From assembly GCA_037176845.1 (NCBI GenBank), contig JAYKXP010000001.1, forward strand, positions 1,299,817 through 1,363,816: a DNA stretch of 64,000 nt, written 5' to 3'. This DNA comes from Paramarasmius palmivorus (lineage: Eukaryota; Basidiomycota; Agaricomycetes; Agaricales; Marasmiaceae). Position numbers and translations under genes: made by a program. Below the pieces are notes generated by a model, which worked only from the letters and a program-made list of their open reading frames with translations, ran no database searches and was not told where the DNA came from. Every line of letters starts with the position of its first letter. Position 1 is the first letter of the stretch. Of this stretch, positions 11,680-24,288 are shown piece after piece.

Positions 11680-13926
11680 ATGTCGCCCTCTTTTACTATC
11701 AGCTACCCTTCTTCAACAGAACATGAATCCTTTGGCAACTCTAATTCGTTCAACGACCCCAAAAATCCCGAAGCATATCCTCCGGAAGAGTCGTACAGGG
11801 AAACGGGGGAACCTCCGAATCTGGGGTACAAACTATATAGGAGACGATTTGTGGGGTTAGCTGGCATGGCAAGTACCTTTGAACTAGACCGTCTCGACGC
11901 GCCGCTCATCCCCCCTTTAGATCGCTCTCAATATAGTTGGTGGCATGTCATGGCCGTGGTTTGGGTCTATTGCAAATGACAGTACGGATATGTCAAATCT
12001 ATTTCTATGTTTGTCGCTAACATCTCACTAGCGGCTCGTGAATTTGATATTAGCCTGAGCAAAGTCAATTGGCTGGGAAATATCGTTTCCTGTGTATACC
12101 TTCCAACCGCCTTGCTTCTACCGTACTTGGTTCCGCGATTCGGTTTCAGGAGATGTGTCAGTCTCCATGTTATCGTGTCTTGGGTCTCACTCAGTCGTTC
12201 TACAGTGTGATATCGGAGCTGTTTTTCTGATTGTTTCTGCATGGGTCAGGTATGGAGGAACGCCTAGATCCCTAGACAGAGATTCTGCATATGCTCTTTT
12301 GATGCTCGGACAAGTGAGCTATGGATTTCTAGCACTTCTTTGGATGCGTTCGTTGACGCAAAACTTCTCAGGCATTCGCTGGTATCTCGCAAGCTATCTA
12401 TCAAGTATTGGGTCCCATGTGAGCATATCTCTTCAAACTTTGGAGTCCCGCTAACCCTTAGAACCTTACTAGATATTCAGACAGGTGGTTCGACCTTGAT
12501 GGACGAACGACAGCGACCATGTTATGCTCTATGGGTGCGTTTGTTATCCCTTCTAGTAAACACGTCCATAACAATGTCCTAGGCAATCCAATTGGTAGCG
12601 CCGTCGGACAATTACTCAGTAACATAGGAGACGTACGAGATTCCGTGCGTGAAGCATATTTGTGTGCCCTGTGTGCTCTCATAGCCTGTAGCTTCTTGTT
12701 CTTGCAATTGTTTGCAGTGTAGCTACACCATTGGTATTCCTGGTCCAATCTGCACCTCCAACTCCACCTAGTACGTTTTTGAAGCTCCCAACGTGTCGTC
12801 TTTGCTGCTGACATCGTATCTAGCGTTCTCTGCCGCCCAAAAAACACCGCCATTCAGAACCTTTGCAAAGATGCTTGTCGGAAGATCCAACGAGTATCGT
12901 ATAGCACGCCGTGACCGTCTAGACTTTGTGCTTCTATGCCTTATCTTTGGGATAATGGTTGCTGCGTAAGTAATATCTCCTTTCGCAGGCTCCGAGACTG
13001 ACAAGACGAGCAGTGCAAACACATTTTCGTTGCTAACGGATCAGATCCTTGTAAGTGCTTAGGATATGGGTACAAAGAGACGCTCCTTAATTTGTTCGTG
13101 GCGACCAGGCTCCATACGGGTATTCAGACGGTACAAGCGGACTTATGGGTGTCAGTTTGAAGGTGTATATTCCCATGTTACATTGCATTTTGACGTGTAC
13201 TTCTTCAGGCAACTCTGCTTCTCTCTGGACTTGCTGCTGCCTGTATTTCGGCCCCTCTCTTTGACAAGATACTTACGCACCATCTTGCAATAACTGCGAA
13301 GATCCTTGTTCCATGTTTAGGTGGTGCTTGGTTATCTCTCATTTGGGCCGGTGCGTAGGACCGATTTCCTAGTGCTACACTGACACTCGACACTAAACGA
13401 TCCCTCAGTTAATCCCGATAACGATGGGTTGTTATACATGATTATGGTCATCATCGGAGTTACTTCGTTAACGTTGATGCCAATTGCATTGTGAGTGACG
13501 AATGTTCATCCTATGTTCATGCCTTGATTTTCGTCCCAGGGAGCTCGGAAGTGATTTGACACGAAATGCTGAGGCCAGCTCTTCGTTGCTGGTATGTGGA
13601 GCTCTTCTTCCTGGGTTGATACTCTTATTAAGTTGTAGTAGTGGTTTATGGGTAACTTTTTTGGTGTAATTTTTGTCATTGGTGAGCTATTCGTCTTCTT
13701 CGACGGAAAAGGACTCACCTTCGAATTCCTAGTGCAAGATCAACTACGTGCAGACCAAAACGCGAGCCCTCCACTCAATATGCGAAGTGGGCTCATCTTT
13801 AACGGGGTCATGGCTATGGCGGGGAGTGCATTGGTGATGCCACTGCGAGGCAAACAGGTCAGACGGGAGCTAGATGAAAAGAGACGTCGAGAGTCAGAAA
13901 TAGCTGTACCACTACGTGTTGCGTAA
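11680..13926 (+). CDS. MFS transporter, FLVCR-like
   Basis: The start at 11680 (MSPSFTISYPSSTEHES) opens a polar N-terminal tail, then YKLYRRRFVGLAGMA and a segment that splices into GGMSWPWFGSIAN, the first TM helix and a signature of FLVCR/DIRC2-type MFS proteins. Later helices are VNWLGNIVSCVYLPTALLLP with PRFGFRR after it, the segment ending VFLIVSAWVRYGG, LDFVLLCLIFGIMVA, a segment with GLMGATLLLSGLAAACISAP, VPCLGGAWLSLIWA, MIMVIIGVTSLTLMPIALELG, WFMGNFFGVIFVIGELFVFF and LIFNGVMAMAGSALVMPLRG. The stop is at 13924-13926. About ten short introns are needed. Family knowledge: FLVCR-related carriers move haem, choline or other small solutes across membranes; the substrate here is unknown. 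All parts of the fold appear present, so it is probably functional. Confidence 0.83.
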
Positions 13927-14235
13927 AAAGCTATAGTGTAACGACTTGTAAATCCTGTGTAAATCTAGCAAAAATAAGTCCGGTCAGTCAACGGTTCCCA
14001 CACCCCTTCCTTCATGCGCGTTCCTCCTGCATCTACGTATCGAGAAAACAAACCTATCATCTGGGTTTCTGTCATGTTCTTGAGCTCAACAAGCTTATGT
14101 CCCACCTACAATAATAGCATCTCAGCAGTGTCAAGGAACAATTGGTGATATCGGCCGAATGGGCGCTGATGCCGCCGCTCAGTTGCCGCTCAGTATTCTC
14201 ATTTCAACCCCAGTCTCTAGCTGTCAGGACAGACG

Positions 14236-16704
14236 ATGAACACGAACCATGGAGAGAGGCAAAGTAATGAGGGTTCACCTCCAGGAGATCCTTTCAATGT
14301 CTGTGATCAAGATCTTCTGTTCTTTCGACACTGACCCAGAAAAAATCTAGATACCACTGCCACCTTCACGAGACTCTTTCGCAAACAGCTTTGGAGATGA
14401 TAGGATCTCTGCTGCCGATGTACGTGGTATATACCGAGCCGAAGGAGAAAAATGCTAACATTTCCCTTCCTAGGTACCGCTACCTCCTTCAAATGCAACA
14501 TTCTCGGAACGAGGCACAGGAAAGCAAAACCCACAGAGTGTGGCAGAAGCTTGGGAGAATCTTATGAGGGCTGTGAACAAGCATGACGATGAGAAGGTAC
14601 AAAATTGGAAGGAAGACATCGATACTTTGCTCGTTTTCGTGCGTCTCTCAATTTTCTTTTTTTGCCTCGTAGATTGACTTTGACACTTTCACAGGCCGGT
14701 CTCTTCTCTGCAGTCGTGACTGCCTTCGTCATCGAATCGTATCAATGGCTAGATGAAGACCCCGCGGACACTACAGTAGCGCTGCTCACCCAAATCTCAA
14801 AGCAACTCGGTAACCCGAGCATGCCGTTTGAAGACCTATCTTCCTCGCCATTCCATGCCTCATCCTTGTCTATTCGTGTCAACACATTTTGGTTCCTCAG
14901 CCTCATTCTCAGCCTTGCGTCCGGGTTGTTTGCGCTCCTCGGCAAACAATGGCTTCGAGAGCACAGGCGAGATATACCAACAAGCTCCCCCGGAGAAGCA
15001 CTAGGGCTTCGGCAGATGCGGGATCGTAGTCTCGAGATCTGGGGTGTTCCGTCATTTTTGGCAGCACTTCCAATACTTCTTGAGTTGGCTCTCTTGCTCT
15101 TCTTTGCCGGCGTTGTTGACCTTTTGTGGTCTCTTCATCGCGTCCCCTTCATCGTAGTCTCTATTGCGGTCGGGGTCAGTGTTGGATTGTACTCAATCAC
15201 AACCATGCTCCCCGTTTTAACAGTGCTCTGGGGCGAGATCGGGGATCCCAGGCGACGGGATAGCTATGACTTTGACCGCATCCGAGCACCTTCATTGCGC
15301 TTTGTCTGTCCCTACAAGTCTCCACAGGCCCGTGCTGCATACGCCCTCACGGCGAAACTATTCTACACTCTATCTATCCCAAAGTGGCTCCACAAGTACA
15401 CAAAACATCACAAGTATGTCAGGCTTCCACGTTGGCAGTCCCTCGATTTGGATATAGTCAAGAGATTTGACCGGAACCCTGCGGTATTTCTGAAGTTTGA
15501 AGAGGGTACCCTGAAAGTCTATGAATTAGCGGGTCTAAGCTGGGCTTATCACACGTTTCGGGACAACCCCGCACTCATTTCATGTCTAGAAACCATTCTA
15601 GAGACAGTTCCACCCTCGACTACAATGTCCGCTGTTTTTCAACGGTGGCCGTGGTTCATGTGGACCCACGTTTCGTCAACAGAGATCCGAAGGGTTTTGA
15701 AACCAGTTTCAGTTTTCTCCCTCCTTTGGGAAGATTACACGAGCCCAAGTCAATACATTGACTCTTCCCCATGGCTAACATTACCCGACATCCTCAACTC
15801 TACGCCAGGCATTGAATTTCTTTACTACCAGGCATGGTGGAAAGAGCTGGTTGAGACACATGACATGTTTACGCTCTTGAAGTCGCTTTCTCGCTTCTCC
15901 AAAGCCCACCCCGAGCGTGTTTTTGGTGTTCGTTTTTGGTTTCCGTTTCCTCTAGCGGAGAGGCTCTGGACCAACCAGGATCCCTTTGTTCGTGGTCAAG
16001 GTATCCGCTTAGTGCGGGTGTATACCAAGTCCTGGAATGCCTATCCCGGCGTGGAGGAAGAACGCGACGAACGAATGGCCTTCATATTAGTGCTCGCAGA
16101 GCATATCAATCGTACTGAGGGCATTCCTTCAGAGATATTGAGGCGCAAGCGCGGACATGCATTCCTTCATCATATACACAACCAAATCATCCTACATGGA
16201 TTATATAGATCTCATCCAGTTTTGGATATCCCGGAGAGGCGTAGTAATTTGATGAAGGAATGGAGGCAAGCGATGCAAAAAGCCAAAGAAATCGGGAACC
16301 TTCCTGAGGATTACTTTGCTCCGATACCGGAAACTCCCAATACCGAGCCAGAGGACAATTTCCCTCTGTCGCTCGTCCGCTCGTCCAGCCCGGCTCTCAC
16401 TGAAGACACTGCTGTTGTTGAATGGCGTAACACCCCTGATCTTCCTCATCTGGCCGATTCAGTGGGCGCCAATTCCGACCCATTGGATGAGGCTAAGCCT
16501 CCAATCCCGCCAGACGAGGACGACGCCGAACCCAGGCCAATCAAAGACGTTCATCCTACAACTTCCGAACACCTCCAAACACCTAATCACGATCCCAAGG
16601 ACCATGTGGCAACCATTGATGACAGACTTTCCGGTCATCAAAACTCGAGAGCTCAAAGTGGAGTGGGAATACCCGAGAGTAGAACACAGACGGAAAAATT
16701 ATAA
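14236..16704 (+). CDS. DUF6535 multi-pass membrane protein
   Basis: The best start is ATG 14236 (MNTNHGERQSNEG), followed by small exons that join to WKEDIDTLLVF, then, across a 56-bp intron, to AGLFSAVVTAFVIESYQWL. That junction is the conserved DUF6535 opening (short helix 'W..D.DTLLVFAGLFSAVVTAF'). An ORF beginning at 14605 reads the intron and has the wrong N-terminus. Membrane helices: AGLFSAVVTAFVIESY, FWFLSLILSLASGLFALLGK, FLAALPILLELALLLFFAGV and PFIVVSIAVGVSVGLYSITT. Between helices 2 and 3 lies the family motif KQWLREHRRD. The long C-terminal half (15300-16704) is soluble, with an acidic Pro-rich tail. The family is confined to Agaricomycetes and has no known function. Confidence 0.85.
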
Positions 16705-17640
16705 TTCAAAGCTTCAAGCTTCAATTCTTGTAACGCGCGTTCACAATGTGTCGCTTCCGCGTATTGATTTCCCAAAATATGTACATCAGTTTTCAAAAGC
16801 TTCGATACATGTCCCGTGTCGTATGGGTCCGCTGCGCTCGCAACGTTGCACTTTGTGTTTATCATTGCTGTACGGGAAGCTAACGAGGAGCAAGTCGCTC
16901 AAGACCCCCTGACGTAATTGTCTTCTGTGAACACTCACATACCGAGACACCTATTCAGTACGTCCACTACTCAACAATTCTAGCCTGAACATGTCCACAC
17001 CCGACGGCCACGGCTCCTCTGAAAATCATGCTAAAGGCGTTGGATTTGCTCGCACGTGGAGTGCGGGTAGGGCTTAGATTAGGCCAAATATCGGAAGTCT
17101 GAATGAGACAGACACAGTGCTACAACGTCTCATGGTGCTTCACAAAAGGTGAGTGTTTTGTCCAAGTTTCGTCCGAGCGGCACATGGGCTTGTAGAGTCG
17201 CAGCAAACAAAGATTGATGACACCGCTTCCTCTGAATCTCCAACATGGCGCAGCCATGATATTTTGATTCAACAGACCGTAAAGCTGCCTTTCTCTCACT
17301 GTTGGATGTGAGTGGTAAGCACAATGTCATCTTCCCGTTTTGACACCAACTCGACACGTGGAGAGTTCAATCGTTCAACCATCAGACCCTGCATCGCTTT
17401 CTACTCGACGAAAGACTTATTGCAGCTTGATGCAATCAAGAATCCAAGAATTCCAAATTCAGGATGAACCACGGATGAACCTACAGAGACAAGGGTCGTC
17501 ACTGGAGTACTCTCCGGAGAAACATGTACCAAGTAAGTACCTCTAGTGAGATATAAGAACTGACCGTCTGCAAAGACAATCAACAGCTCAACCCAACACA
17601 GAACTCCTACGAACACATCTACAGAGACAAGATAATCATC
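16705..17640. other. Intergenic region with weak TATA-like site
   Basis: No supported gene in about 0.9 kb. An ATATAAGA element at 17551-17558 lies about 85 bp upstream of the next ATG and could be its TATA box. Confidence 0.4.
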
Positions 17641-18231
17641 ATGTTCTCCGTTCGCTCTCTCCTTACTGCCATCACCGTCAGCACAATGGCAATGACTGCT
17701 TCCGCCGCTCGCACAATGGGTTTCATAGGCTGCTCAATGGCCGAGAACGTGGCCCAGGGATACGTCGCTGTGGGAGGACAACGCATGTGGGGACCATACG
17801 GCACCGGAGGAATGGTCGTCCAGTCCTGGACCGACCCCAACTCCTCAGCATGGCAGCTCTTCGACCAACAGGTGCAGGCAAACGGTCAGCCTGACGCAGT
17901 ATGGGTGCAGATTTGCATCTTCTCGTTCCAGGGTGTCACGTACAATGAAGTTACCCAGCTGATCGCCAACGCTCGCCAACACGCTCCCAACGCAGAGATC
18001 TACATCACTGGCCAGCCCGTCTACGACAACGGCAATGTTTGCTTCCTTGCTGGCGATGGAGGCCCCGAGCTCACCGAGAGCCTCGCCCAGCAGGCTGCTG
18101 CCGACGCCTCGCAAGATGTTACCTACCCCGGTGCCTTTGTGCTGAGCGACGGCGAGATAGAGGACGGTTGCCACGCCAACACAGCTGGACAGCAATCCTT
18201 GGGTAGCCAGGCCGTCGCGTTCTTTGGATGA
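17641..18231 (+). CDS. Small secreted SGNH-hydrolase-like protein
   Basis: Intronless 196-residue ORF. The N-terminus MFSVRSLLTAITVSTMAMTA, followed by SAA, is a clear signal peptide. The mature part starts with TMGFIGCSMAEN, in the place of the SGNH block I nucleophile (GxS), has VWVQICIFSFQGVTYNEV and AEIYITGQPVYDNG mid-way (block III-like), and ends with DGCHANTAGQ, matching the block V D-x-x-H catalytic dyad. I therefore read it as a compact secreted SGNH/GDSL-type esterase or a close relative. Cysteines at C-S, I-C-I, V-C-F and G-C-H could pair as disulfides. Substrate unknown; a carbohydrate or lipid ester is possible. It is unusually short for the family, and assignment rests on motif spacing only. 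Confidence 0.7.
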   Translation: MFSVRSLLTAITVSTMAMTASAARTMGFIGCSMAENVAQGYVAVGGQRMWGPYGTGGMVVQSWTDPNSSAWQLFDQQVQANGQPDAVWVQICIFSFQGVTYNEVTQLIANARQHAPNAEIYITGQPVYDNGNVCFLAGDGGPELTESLAQQAAADASQDVTYPGAFVLSDGEIEDGCHANTAGQQSLGSQAVAFFG

Positions 18232-19388
18232 TCTGGGTAAGTCTGGATATAAATCATTTTGAGTTGAGTACTCACATGCACACACAAATCATTAGGTTCC
18301 AAAATCCACGCAAGTTGTTCGTTGAACAATGCGACCCCCAGTTTGTCATCAGCGATCCTTTCCCTACGTCATTAAATCCATAAACATTCAGTCTGGAGAG
18401 AGAGAAGGGGCCTTTAGGAAGTTTTTTGAGGGTGTTATCGTCAGCATCATGTATTTGAATCCTGTACTCTAGCTTTCCTGCCACGATTCAACGAGCCTTG
18501 ATTTCTTGCAAGGATGTAGAGATTTCGCAATGACCGACATGGACAATACTACTCGAGATTTGAATTCTTCCCTCGGTCTTCCCTGCGAGCGAGTATATGT
18601 AGACGTCCAGAGTCATAGTATGGATGATCTACTCACCTAAATCTCTTGAAACTCTTTCACTTTCGATTGTTCGTCTTCCCACGTAAAATTCAGACACTAT
18701 TGCAATAGCCCTGATCCAAGCTAAGCGCTGATCCTCGATTTGAAGCTGAAGCTGGAGTACTCCTTCGATGGGTACCGCCCGATCCTTACGACACCTTCTT
18801 TCATGTCGATCCTGTCCTGATTTTTGACAGGCCTGGCCGCCGCCCACCGGTCTCCTTACTCCACTTCCGGCGACGGTATAAATTTCGAGTTATTTAATTA
18901 TTCGTGACTAGATAATCTATGTCACCAGTCACCTCACAATATTTATTTGTGTTTGCGGCGTAGACCCGTCAAAACCCCGTCAAAACAAGTCCATCAAAAT
19001 CAAAGCGTGTCTTCTTCTAATGTCTTCTTCCAATGTCACCGTGGCTGATATAAACTCTGGTGCAATGTCTTTCCATATTTTCCCCTCCCAACCATGTTCA
19101 AGTTACACCTGCAAACCAGAGTTTTTAAGGCAAAAGCAAGGGATAAATGACATGTTCACATACAGGATCGTCGCGGATGTGCAAGTTTTCGAATACCGCA
19201 ATTTATCGAGGATCCTTTGTCAATTAGATGCTTCTCTAACACAGTACTGACAGCTGACTTCTGGTGTTGATTCTACAGTGCTTCTGGCCTCTCAATTCTT
19301 TTATTCCTCGGGAATTTACTCCTCAAAAAACTCAAAAGTCCAAGAGCCCGTCAAATATTCCCATCGTTTCTTTGCCCCCCTTAAAATC
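18232..19388. other. Intergenic; possible left flank of the 19-33 kb cassette
   Basis: No supported gene. Small direct repeats occur: CCGTCAAAAC twice near 18966-18986 and an AATGTCTTCTTC pair near 19018-19035. No terminal inverted repeat matching 33.1-33.6 kb was found by eye. Confidence 0.4.
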
Positions 19389-21536
19389 ATGGTTCGTACT
19401 CGAGCACAAGTCCTCCTTCAATCCCTTCAAATCCCCCCAACACGCTTCAACACCCCAGCCGCAGACAGCTCTTCACCTTTGACTGAACTACCATCGTCCA
19501 GCCAACGTTCCAACAGCGCACCACCTCTCCAATCTCTAGCAGACCCTCCACCGCCCCTGCCATCCATGCCCTCAACACCAGCTTCCCAACAAGAGCATAC
19601 CGCAGGTTTCACACCTCTGCAGTTAGCCCAGTATAAGGAGTTCACCGCCTGGCAGTCCGACTGGAAAACGTATGTTTTGCCGGTCACTTCTCAATTCACA
19701 ACCCCTCACTAACACGTACATTCTGTAGTCACTTTCGAGAAAACTTAGTTATCAATCACGAAATATTATCGTATTGTCCTAATTCGCCGCCGTCCAATGT
19801 CACCGTTTGGAAGTGGTACGTCTCTTTTCCTCCCGTACATGTTTCTTCGTTACTCAAACTCGTATTCACTCCTAGGCCAGCAAGGGAGGTTGACGGTCGC
19901 ATCATACCTGTGCCTCCGGCAGAGATCAAAAAATATCTGGAAGATCATGATATCAACACACCACGATGTGCCCACGATGTGCCAATGATCGTGATAGAGG
20001 TCAGCGTTCATAACCCTAACAGGGGTATCGCTGGAACCATAGGATTTATATGCGGCAAGGAAAATCCTCTGCCAGAGGAACCCAGCTGCAAATGGCTCAG
20101 TAAGTTACCTCCCTCGCATCTCCGAGTCTGGGATCTAGTCTTTACTAACATCATCACTAGTGCGTGTTACACAGTGGGTTGCTGTTCATGGTCCTCAAGC
20201 TGTTCTGGGTCTGTATGGACCGAAAGGACCAGGTTAGCTGGCTTTTTTCTCTCAACGAACTTCCTCACTGATAAGGTTAATAGATGGCACCCGAATCATC
20301 ACAGCGACAAGGGCAGGACCAAAACCTGGAGTTACTTCACCACCCCGGCAGCTTTCTCTGCCACCCTTGACATATTCTACCAACCCAGTGTTGTCATCTC
20401 GAACCATTGGCAATTCTCCATCTCAATCCCTTCCACTACTTTCACCTTCTAGTCGCCGCAGTAGTGTACCTCCTGCTACTTCGACGCCCTCTCCCCGAAA
20501 AAGCCGGTTAACACGAGCATTCCTAGCTCAGGCTCATCAAGCACAGCTACCAGATTCTTCACCCTTGCCTAATCCCAGCCAAATCTGGCCCTTACGCGTT
20601 CAGACCACTATCGTCACACCCCAAAAGTCATCGGAGGTAGCTTCCAGTCATTCAGCTCAACCCTCACCTTCCTCAATTTCGCCGGCCCCTCAAAATAAAG
20701 GCAAAGGCAAACAGCGAGCTAAAACCGCGACACCAACTCCTCCACACTCTAATCCTAGGCTTCATTCTTCACTACCTTCCATTCCTTCCCCTCCCACTCT
20801 TCCTAGTCCCATTGTCGTTCCGGTGATTGGTCTTTTCGATGGGCCCACTGCCATTCAAACTCTGGACAGTGTTGTTGCAGGATGTCCTGCAGTGAAATCT
20901 GCCGTCCAAGTTCAGGAAATCATTGATGTTTCATCAGGCGACGAGGATGCTCCCTCTTCTTCCAAGGCTCCAAAGCCTGTGGTCATTGAAGTTTTTTCTT
21001 CTGATGAAGAGGAAGCGCGTAAAACTCGTAAAGCTAGGGCTAGTGCTAAACGAAGAAGGGCAGATAACACCGACGCAGAGTCTTCTGGGCTAGTGGTGAA
21101 CAAGAAGCCACGAGTAGTGGATCTAACGACCACAACGCCAGAACCTATAGCAGGGCCTTCGTCGAGACCACCAACCCAGCAAGGTCCCGAAGAGGAAATT
21201 CTAATGGCGGGGCCTGTACGCCAACTAGGCTATTCACCTCTACCTACTAGAGGACCACGTTATATCAACGATCTTAACGGAAATCCAGGTAAGCCATTAT
21301 TATTTATCAGGTGATATGGATAATCTAACTCGTAGCTTTTAGTATCCTACGATCGTGTTAATGACCTCTTGCACAAACACTTTTTGGATCACCTACTACG
21401 CGCATCCACTTACGAGGGCATGACAGCCACTCAGTGGAATCTCTTCACCGCTCCCTTTACTGCGTGTCCAGATTGCCGAAAAATTTATTTCACACCGAAT
21501 GGGATTTCCCACATGGGGTGCACTCGTCGTGATTGA
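19389..21536 (+). CDS. Low-complexity protein with C-terminal CCHC zinc knuckle
   Basis: Starts MVRTRAQVLLQSLQIPPTR at 19389. The stop is at 21534-21536. Exons join through KEFTAWQSDWKT, HFRENLVINHEIL, PAREVDGRIIPVPPAEIKKY (with CGKENPLPEEPSCKWL further on) and VAVHGPQAVLGLYGPKGPG into a long Ser/Pro-rich part (20367-21290). This part contains basic and acidic tracts: KGKGKQRAKT, VSSGDEDAPSSS, SSDEEEARKTRKARASAKRR. The last exon (21343-21536) ends with ACPDCRKIY...SHMGCTRRD, a C-x2-C-x11-H-x2-C zinc knuckle. The composition suggests a nuclear chromatin- or nucleic-acid-binding protein. It stands first in a same-strand row with the JmjC-like, TET/JBP and RNase H-N genes, so it is probably part of the same cassette. 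No family name is assigned. Confidence 0.6.
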
Positions 21537-21841
21537 GGTGGGCCCCAGTTCCCCATTTTGTGTTCCGGCTCCAAATTCCTTTGTTTGAATAACTTATCAT
21601 CTGCCTAATTAGACCCATCATCGTCTATTTTTTCTTGTAGCGTAGTCTCCTCATCTTGATACTTTCTTGATACTCATTCTGGGTGCTTTGATCATTACCT
21701 CTTTCGTATATAGACTTTGTTGATTCGGTGTATCTATTATTGTTGTACTGTAAATATTACCCTTCACGTATATGATATTTTTCTTTTATACTGAGTGTGG
21801 CCTGAATACTGACCAGTACAAGCGTAAAAAGCGTAAACATG

Positions 21842-21907
21842 ACTCTGACATGACTCTGACACGACTCTGACACGACTCTGACGTGACTCTGACGTGACTC
21901 TGACACG
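21842..21907 (+). repeat. Minisatellite, six 11-bp units ACTCTGACRYG
   Basis: Six perfectly phased 11-bp units (ACTCTGACATG, ACTCTGACACG x2, ACTCTGACGTG x2, ACTCTGACACG), differing only at the R/Y positions. The array lies 54 bp upstream of the JmjC-like gene's ATG, so it sits in that gene's promoter or 5' leader. A related array in opposite orientation lies at 29.71-29.81 kb. Confidence 0.9.
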
Positions 21908-21960
21908 GACATCAATTTGAACGTAAAATAACTGCCACCTCTTTACCTTCAACCACCACC

Positions 21961-24231
21961 ATGAATCAAGTCTCAGCATCTCACCGCTTGGATCCCAAGC
22001 TAACGATACAGATATACCAGCGATACGCGACCAATCCGGCAGATATCCTGCAACAGCCGAATGAGGACGAACCAACCTGGCGTTCACGTATTAATCCTGA
22101 TAGGTACCCCGTGGCCTCTCAAACGTATAAATTTTTGCAGAGCATGGGAAAATACAGTGAGAGTGAGTGGAGGAAGAAATTCCATCACAATATCAGAACT
22201 CTCAACTCCAAAATCCAGGCGTAGGTCTGGCCTTTAGCTTCTGAATTTCTAATACTGAATCCTATCTACCTTAGAGGTCCGGAAAAGGTGCGCGAAAAGG
22301 CGAAAGCCTACCAGAATAAACATCGGTATCAATAATTCTTTCTCTCCTTCAAAGCACGGCAGTTGACTTGAGGTAATAGTACCAAAGCAGGAACTCCAGG
22401 AGCTTCAGCACCGACTAGGGATAACTCCTTAGCTCCGCAACCTCTTAACACCTCCGTATTTTGCCTCCATCTGGACAAGGATGTGTTGGTAGGCGGATTC
22501 ATGCCGGCAGAATCTGAGTCTGTATGCTGGCGAGGTGACCAGGGCTCTGAGCTACACTTTTGCTTGCCCTATCTTCCCAATGCCGTTGGAATAAATGAGG
22601 TCGAACCTGTAGGTCTATTCTCCGGCGTTACTGTTTGAGTCACGAAGTAAACACCTCACAGGCCAATGAATACCTCAAGGCCTTGATGAAGACTCCATTC
22701 ATCGAACGGTCTAATGATTACGTCGTCCGAATGGAACCACACGAGATTCCTTCAAGTGCAGTAGACCTGCTTGATATCATAGGCAATGCACTAGCGAAAA
22801 ACCAAGTCGTTCACTTGGTAGGATTTGATCAAAGATTTTCCCAGGCATCCTCAATCCCTTGGAGCAACGCTATTATCCAGGCTCGGGGCGTCTCAGAACA
22901 TCGTCATATAACCATTCATTGTAGGTTAGTTCTTCTATCGTAGAAACTCTCTTAACAAACTTCCAGCGCTGCGCGATAACATCAAGTATCACCAGGGCAC
23001 ACCATCTAGTGAATGCATGAGAACATATCAAAGTACGGTAACCGCCTTTCTAGAAGGAATGAAGGACCACTCGCGAATAGAAGCCGTACTCTCCGTCAAC
23101 ATGCAAGGGCTAACTTTCAACGACGTCCTATCGTGAGTTTGTTCCTTGAGGACCTAGGACTGATTCTCCGTTACTGATACCACATTAGCGACATGAACGA
23201 CCTCATGTTAGTCAGTCGCAACATGGAGGATCAGCATCGAGAATCTGCCGTTAAGATGGCGGTGGTTCATTTGGCTTGGGCGCTGCTTCACCAGGCCGGA
23301 TATCTCACCCTGAATCACGAAGATGCAGGTGGTGATGTGTCGGGAACCCTTCTGGAGCAGGGATGCAAAATCTGGACATTTTACTTTCGAACACATAACC
23401 ACCGATCTCAGCATGTCACCGAGACGATCAGACTTTGCAACGAAGCTCTGAAGCCTGCGACTCTCGACAACGATAACATCAAGGTAGTTACCATCGTTCT
23501 ACTCCCGGGTGACGTGCAGTAAGTAGTATTCCAGGTATTTTACACACTCCCTAGGCTCATCCTATACGATTGCAGCTTTCAGCCTCCCGGAATGGTCCAC
23601 TCCGTCTATACGCCAGTTCCTTCTTTCATGCGAGGTACCAGTCTTTGGAGTTATGACACTCTCCACCTCACCGAAATATCTCGTCGAGTTGAGAGCCTGC
23701 GAGGCAATCTCGTCACCAATCAGGATTTCAGCGACGTAACCCTTTACAACCAACTGGCGGCGATGTTGTTTGGGTTGTCCATCAAGAGAAATTTGTGCCC
23801 GCAGTACAGTGAGTGTTAGCTTGTTTCGGTCAGGCCAATCCACCAAAACGTTACCGTTAGGGTTTTTTCAATCCCCGTTGCTAGCATTGTCGGCTATGCT
23901 TCTGAATCCCTACGCTTATACGAACCAGACTCTCAATCGACAAGCCTGGGAAACAAAATTCCATGAGCTACCGGTCTACATTGAAGCTTTGAGGGGAGCT
24001 AGCGTACTGGCTCGTGGGGTACTTCCTCACTTACCCGAAGCTCCGCCAGCGCCCACCTATACGCCAAACCACCCCCAATACAAATCGGCACTCCGTAGGT
24101 ACGAAAGTTCCAGTCAAAAGCTGGCTACCAGCATTCGTCGGCACCTCGACTCGGTGGGACTGGCGGAACGGGGTGAGCAGATTGAGTGCTCACATCTGGA
24201 CGAAGTGATTCAAGGCATTAGAACAGCATAG
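21961..24231 (+). CDS. JmjC-like Fe(II)/2-oxoglutarate oxygenase
   Basis: Starts MNQVSASHRLDPKLTIQIYQ; eight or more exons end at 24229-24231. N-terminal half: a region ending SEWRKKFHHNIRTLNSKIQA, then DKDVLVGGFMPAESESVCWR. Then the conserved ERSNDYVVRMEPHEIPSSAV and NQVVHLVGFDQRFS segments. The cupin core follows: AGYLTLNHEDAGGDVSGTLL, with LEQGCKIWTFYF, gives the H-x-D iron-ligand pair; LLPGDV, then a spliced FQPPGMVHSVYTP, supplies the distal histidine; WSYDTLHLTE follows. This order (H-x-D...PPGxxHxVYTP) matches the JmjC-like domains found in many basidiomycete genes. The C-terminal helices end with SHLDEVIQGIRTA. Expected activity: oxidative demethylation or hydroxylation of a protein or nucleic acid; the substrate is unknown. 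The catalytic residues look intact. Confidence 0.72.
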
Positions 24232-24288
24232 ATTTTCTGTAGGCTATCTATGTGCCATTCCCCGCTGATATAGTATACCTTCACCCAA

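Noticed and set aside
14605..14690. ATG at 14605 as the start of the DUF6535 protein
   Set aside because: It reads intron sequence; upstream exons give the conserved WKEDIDTLLVF opening.
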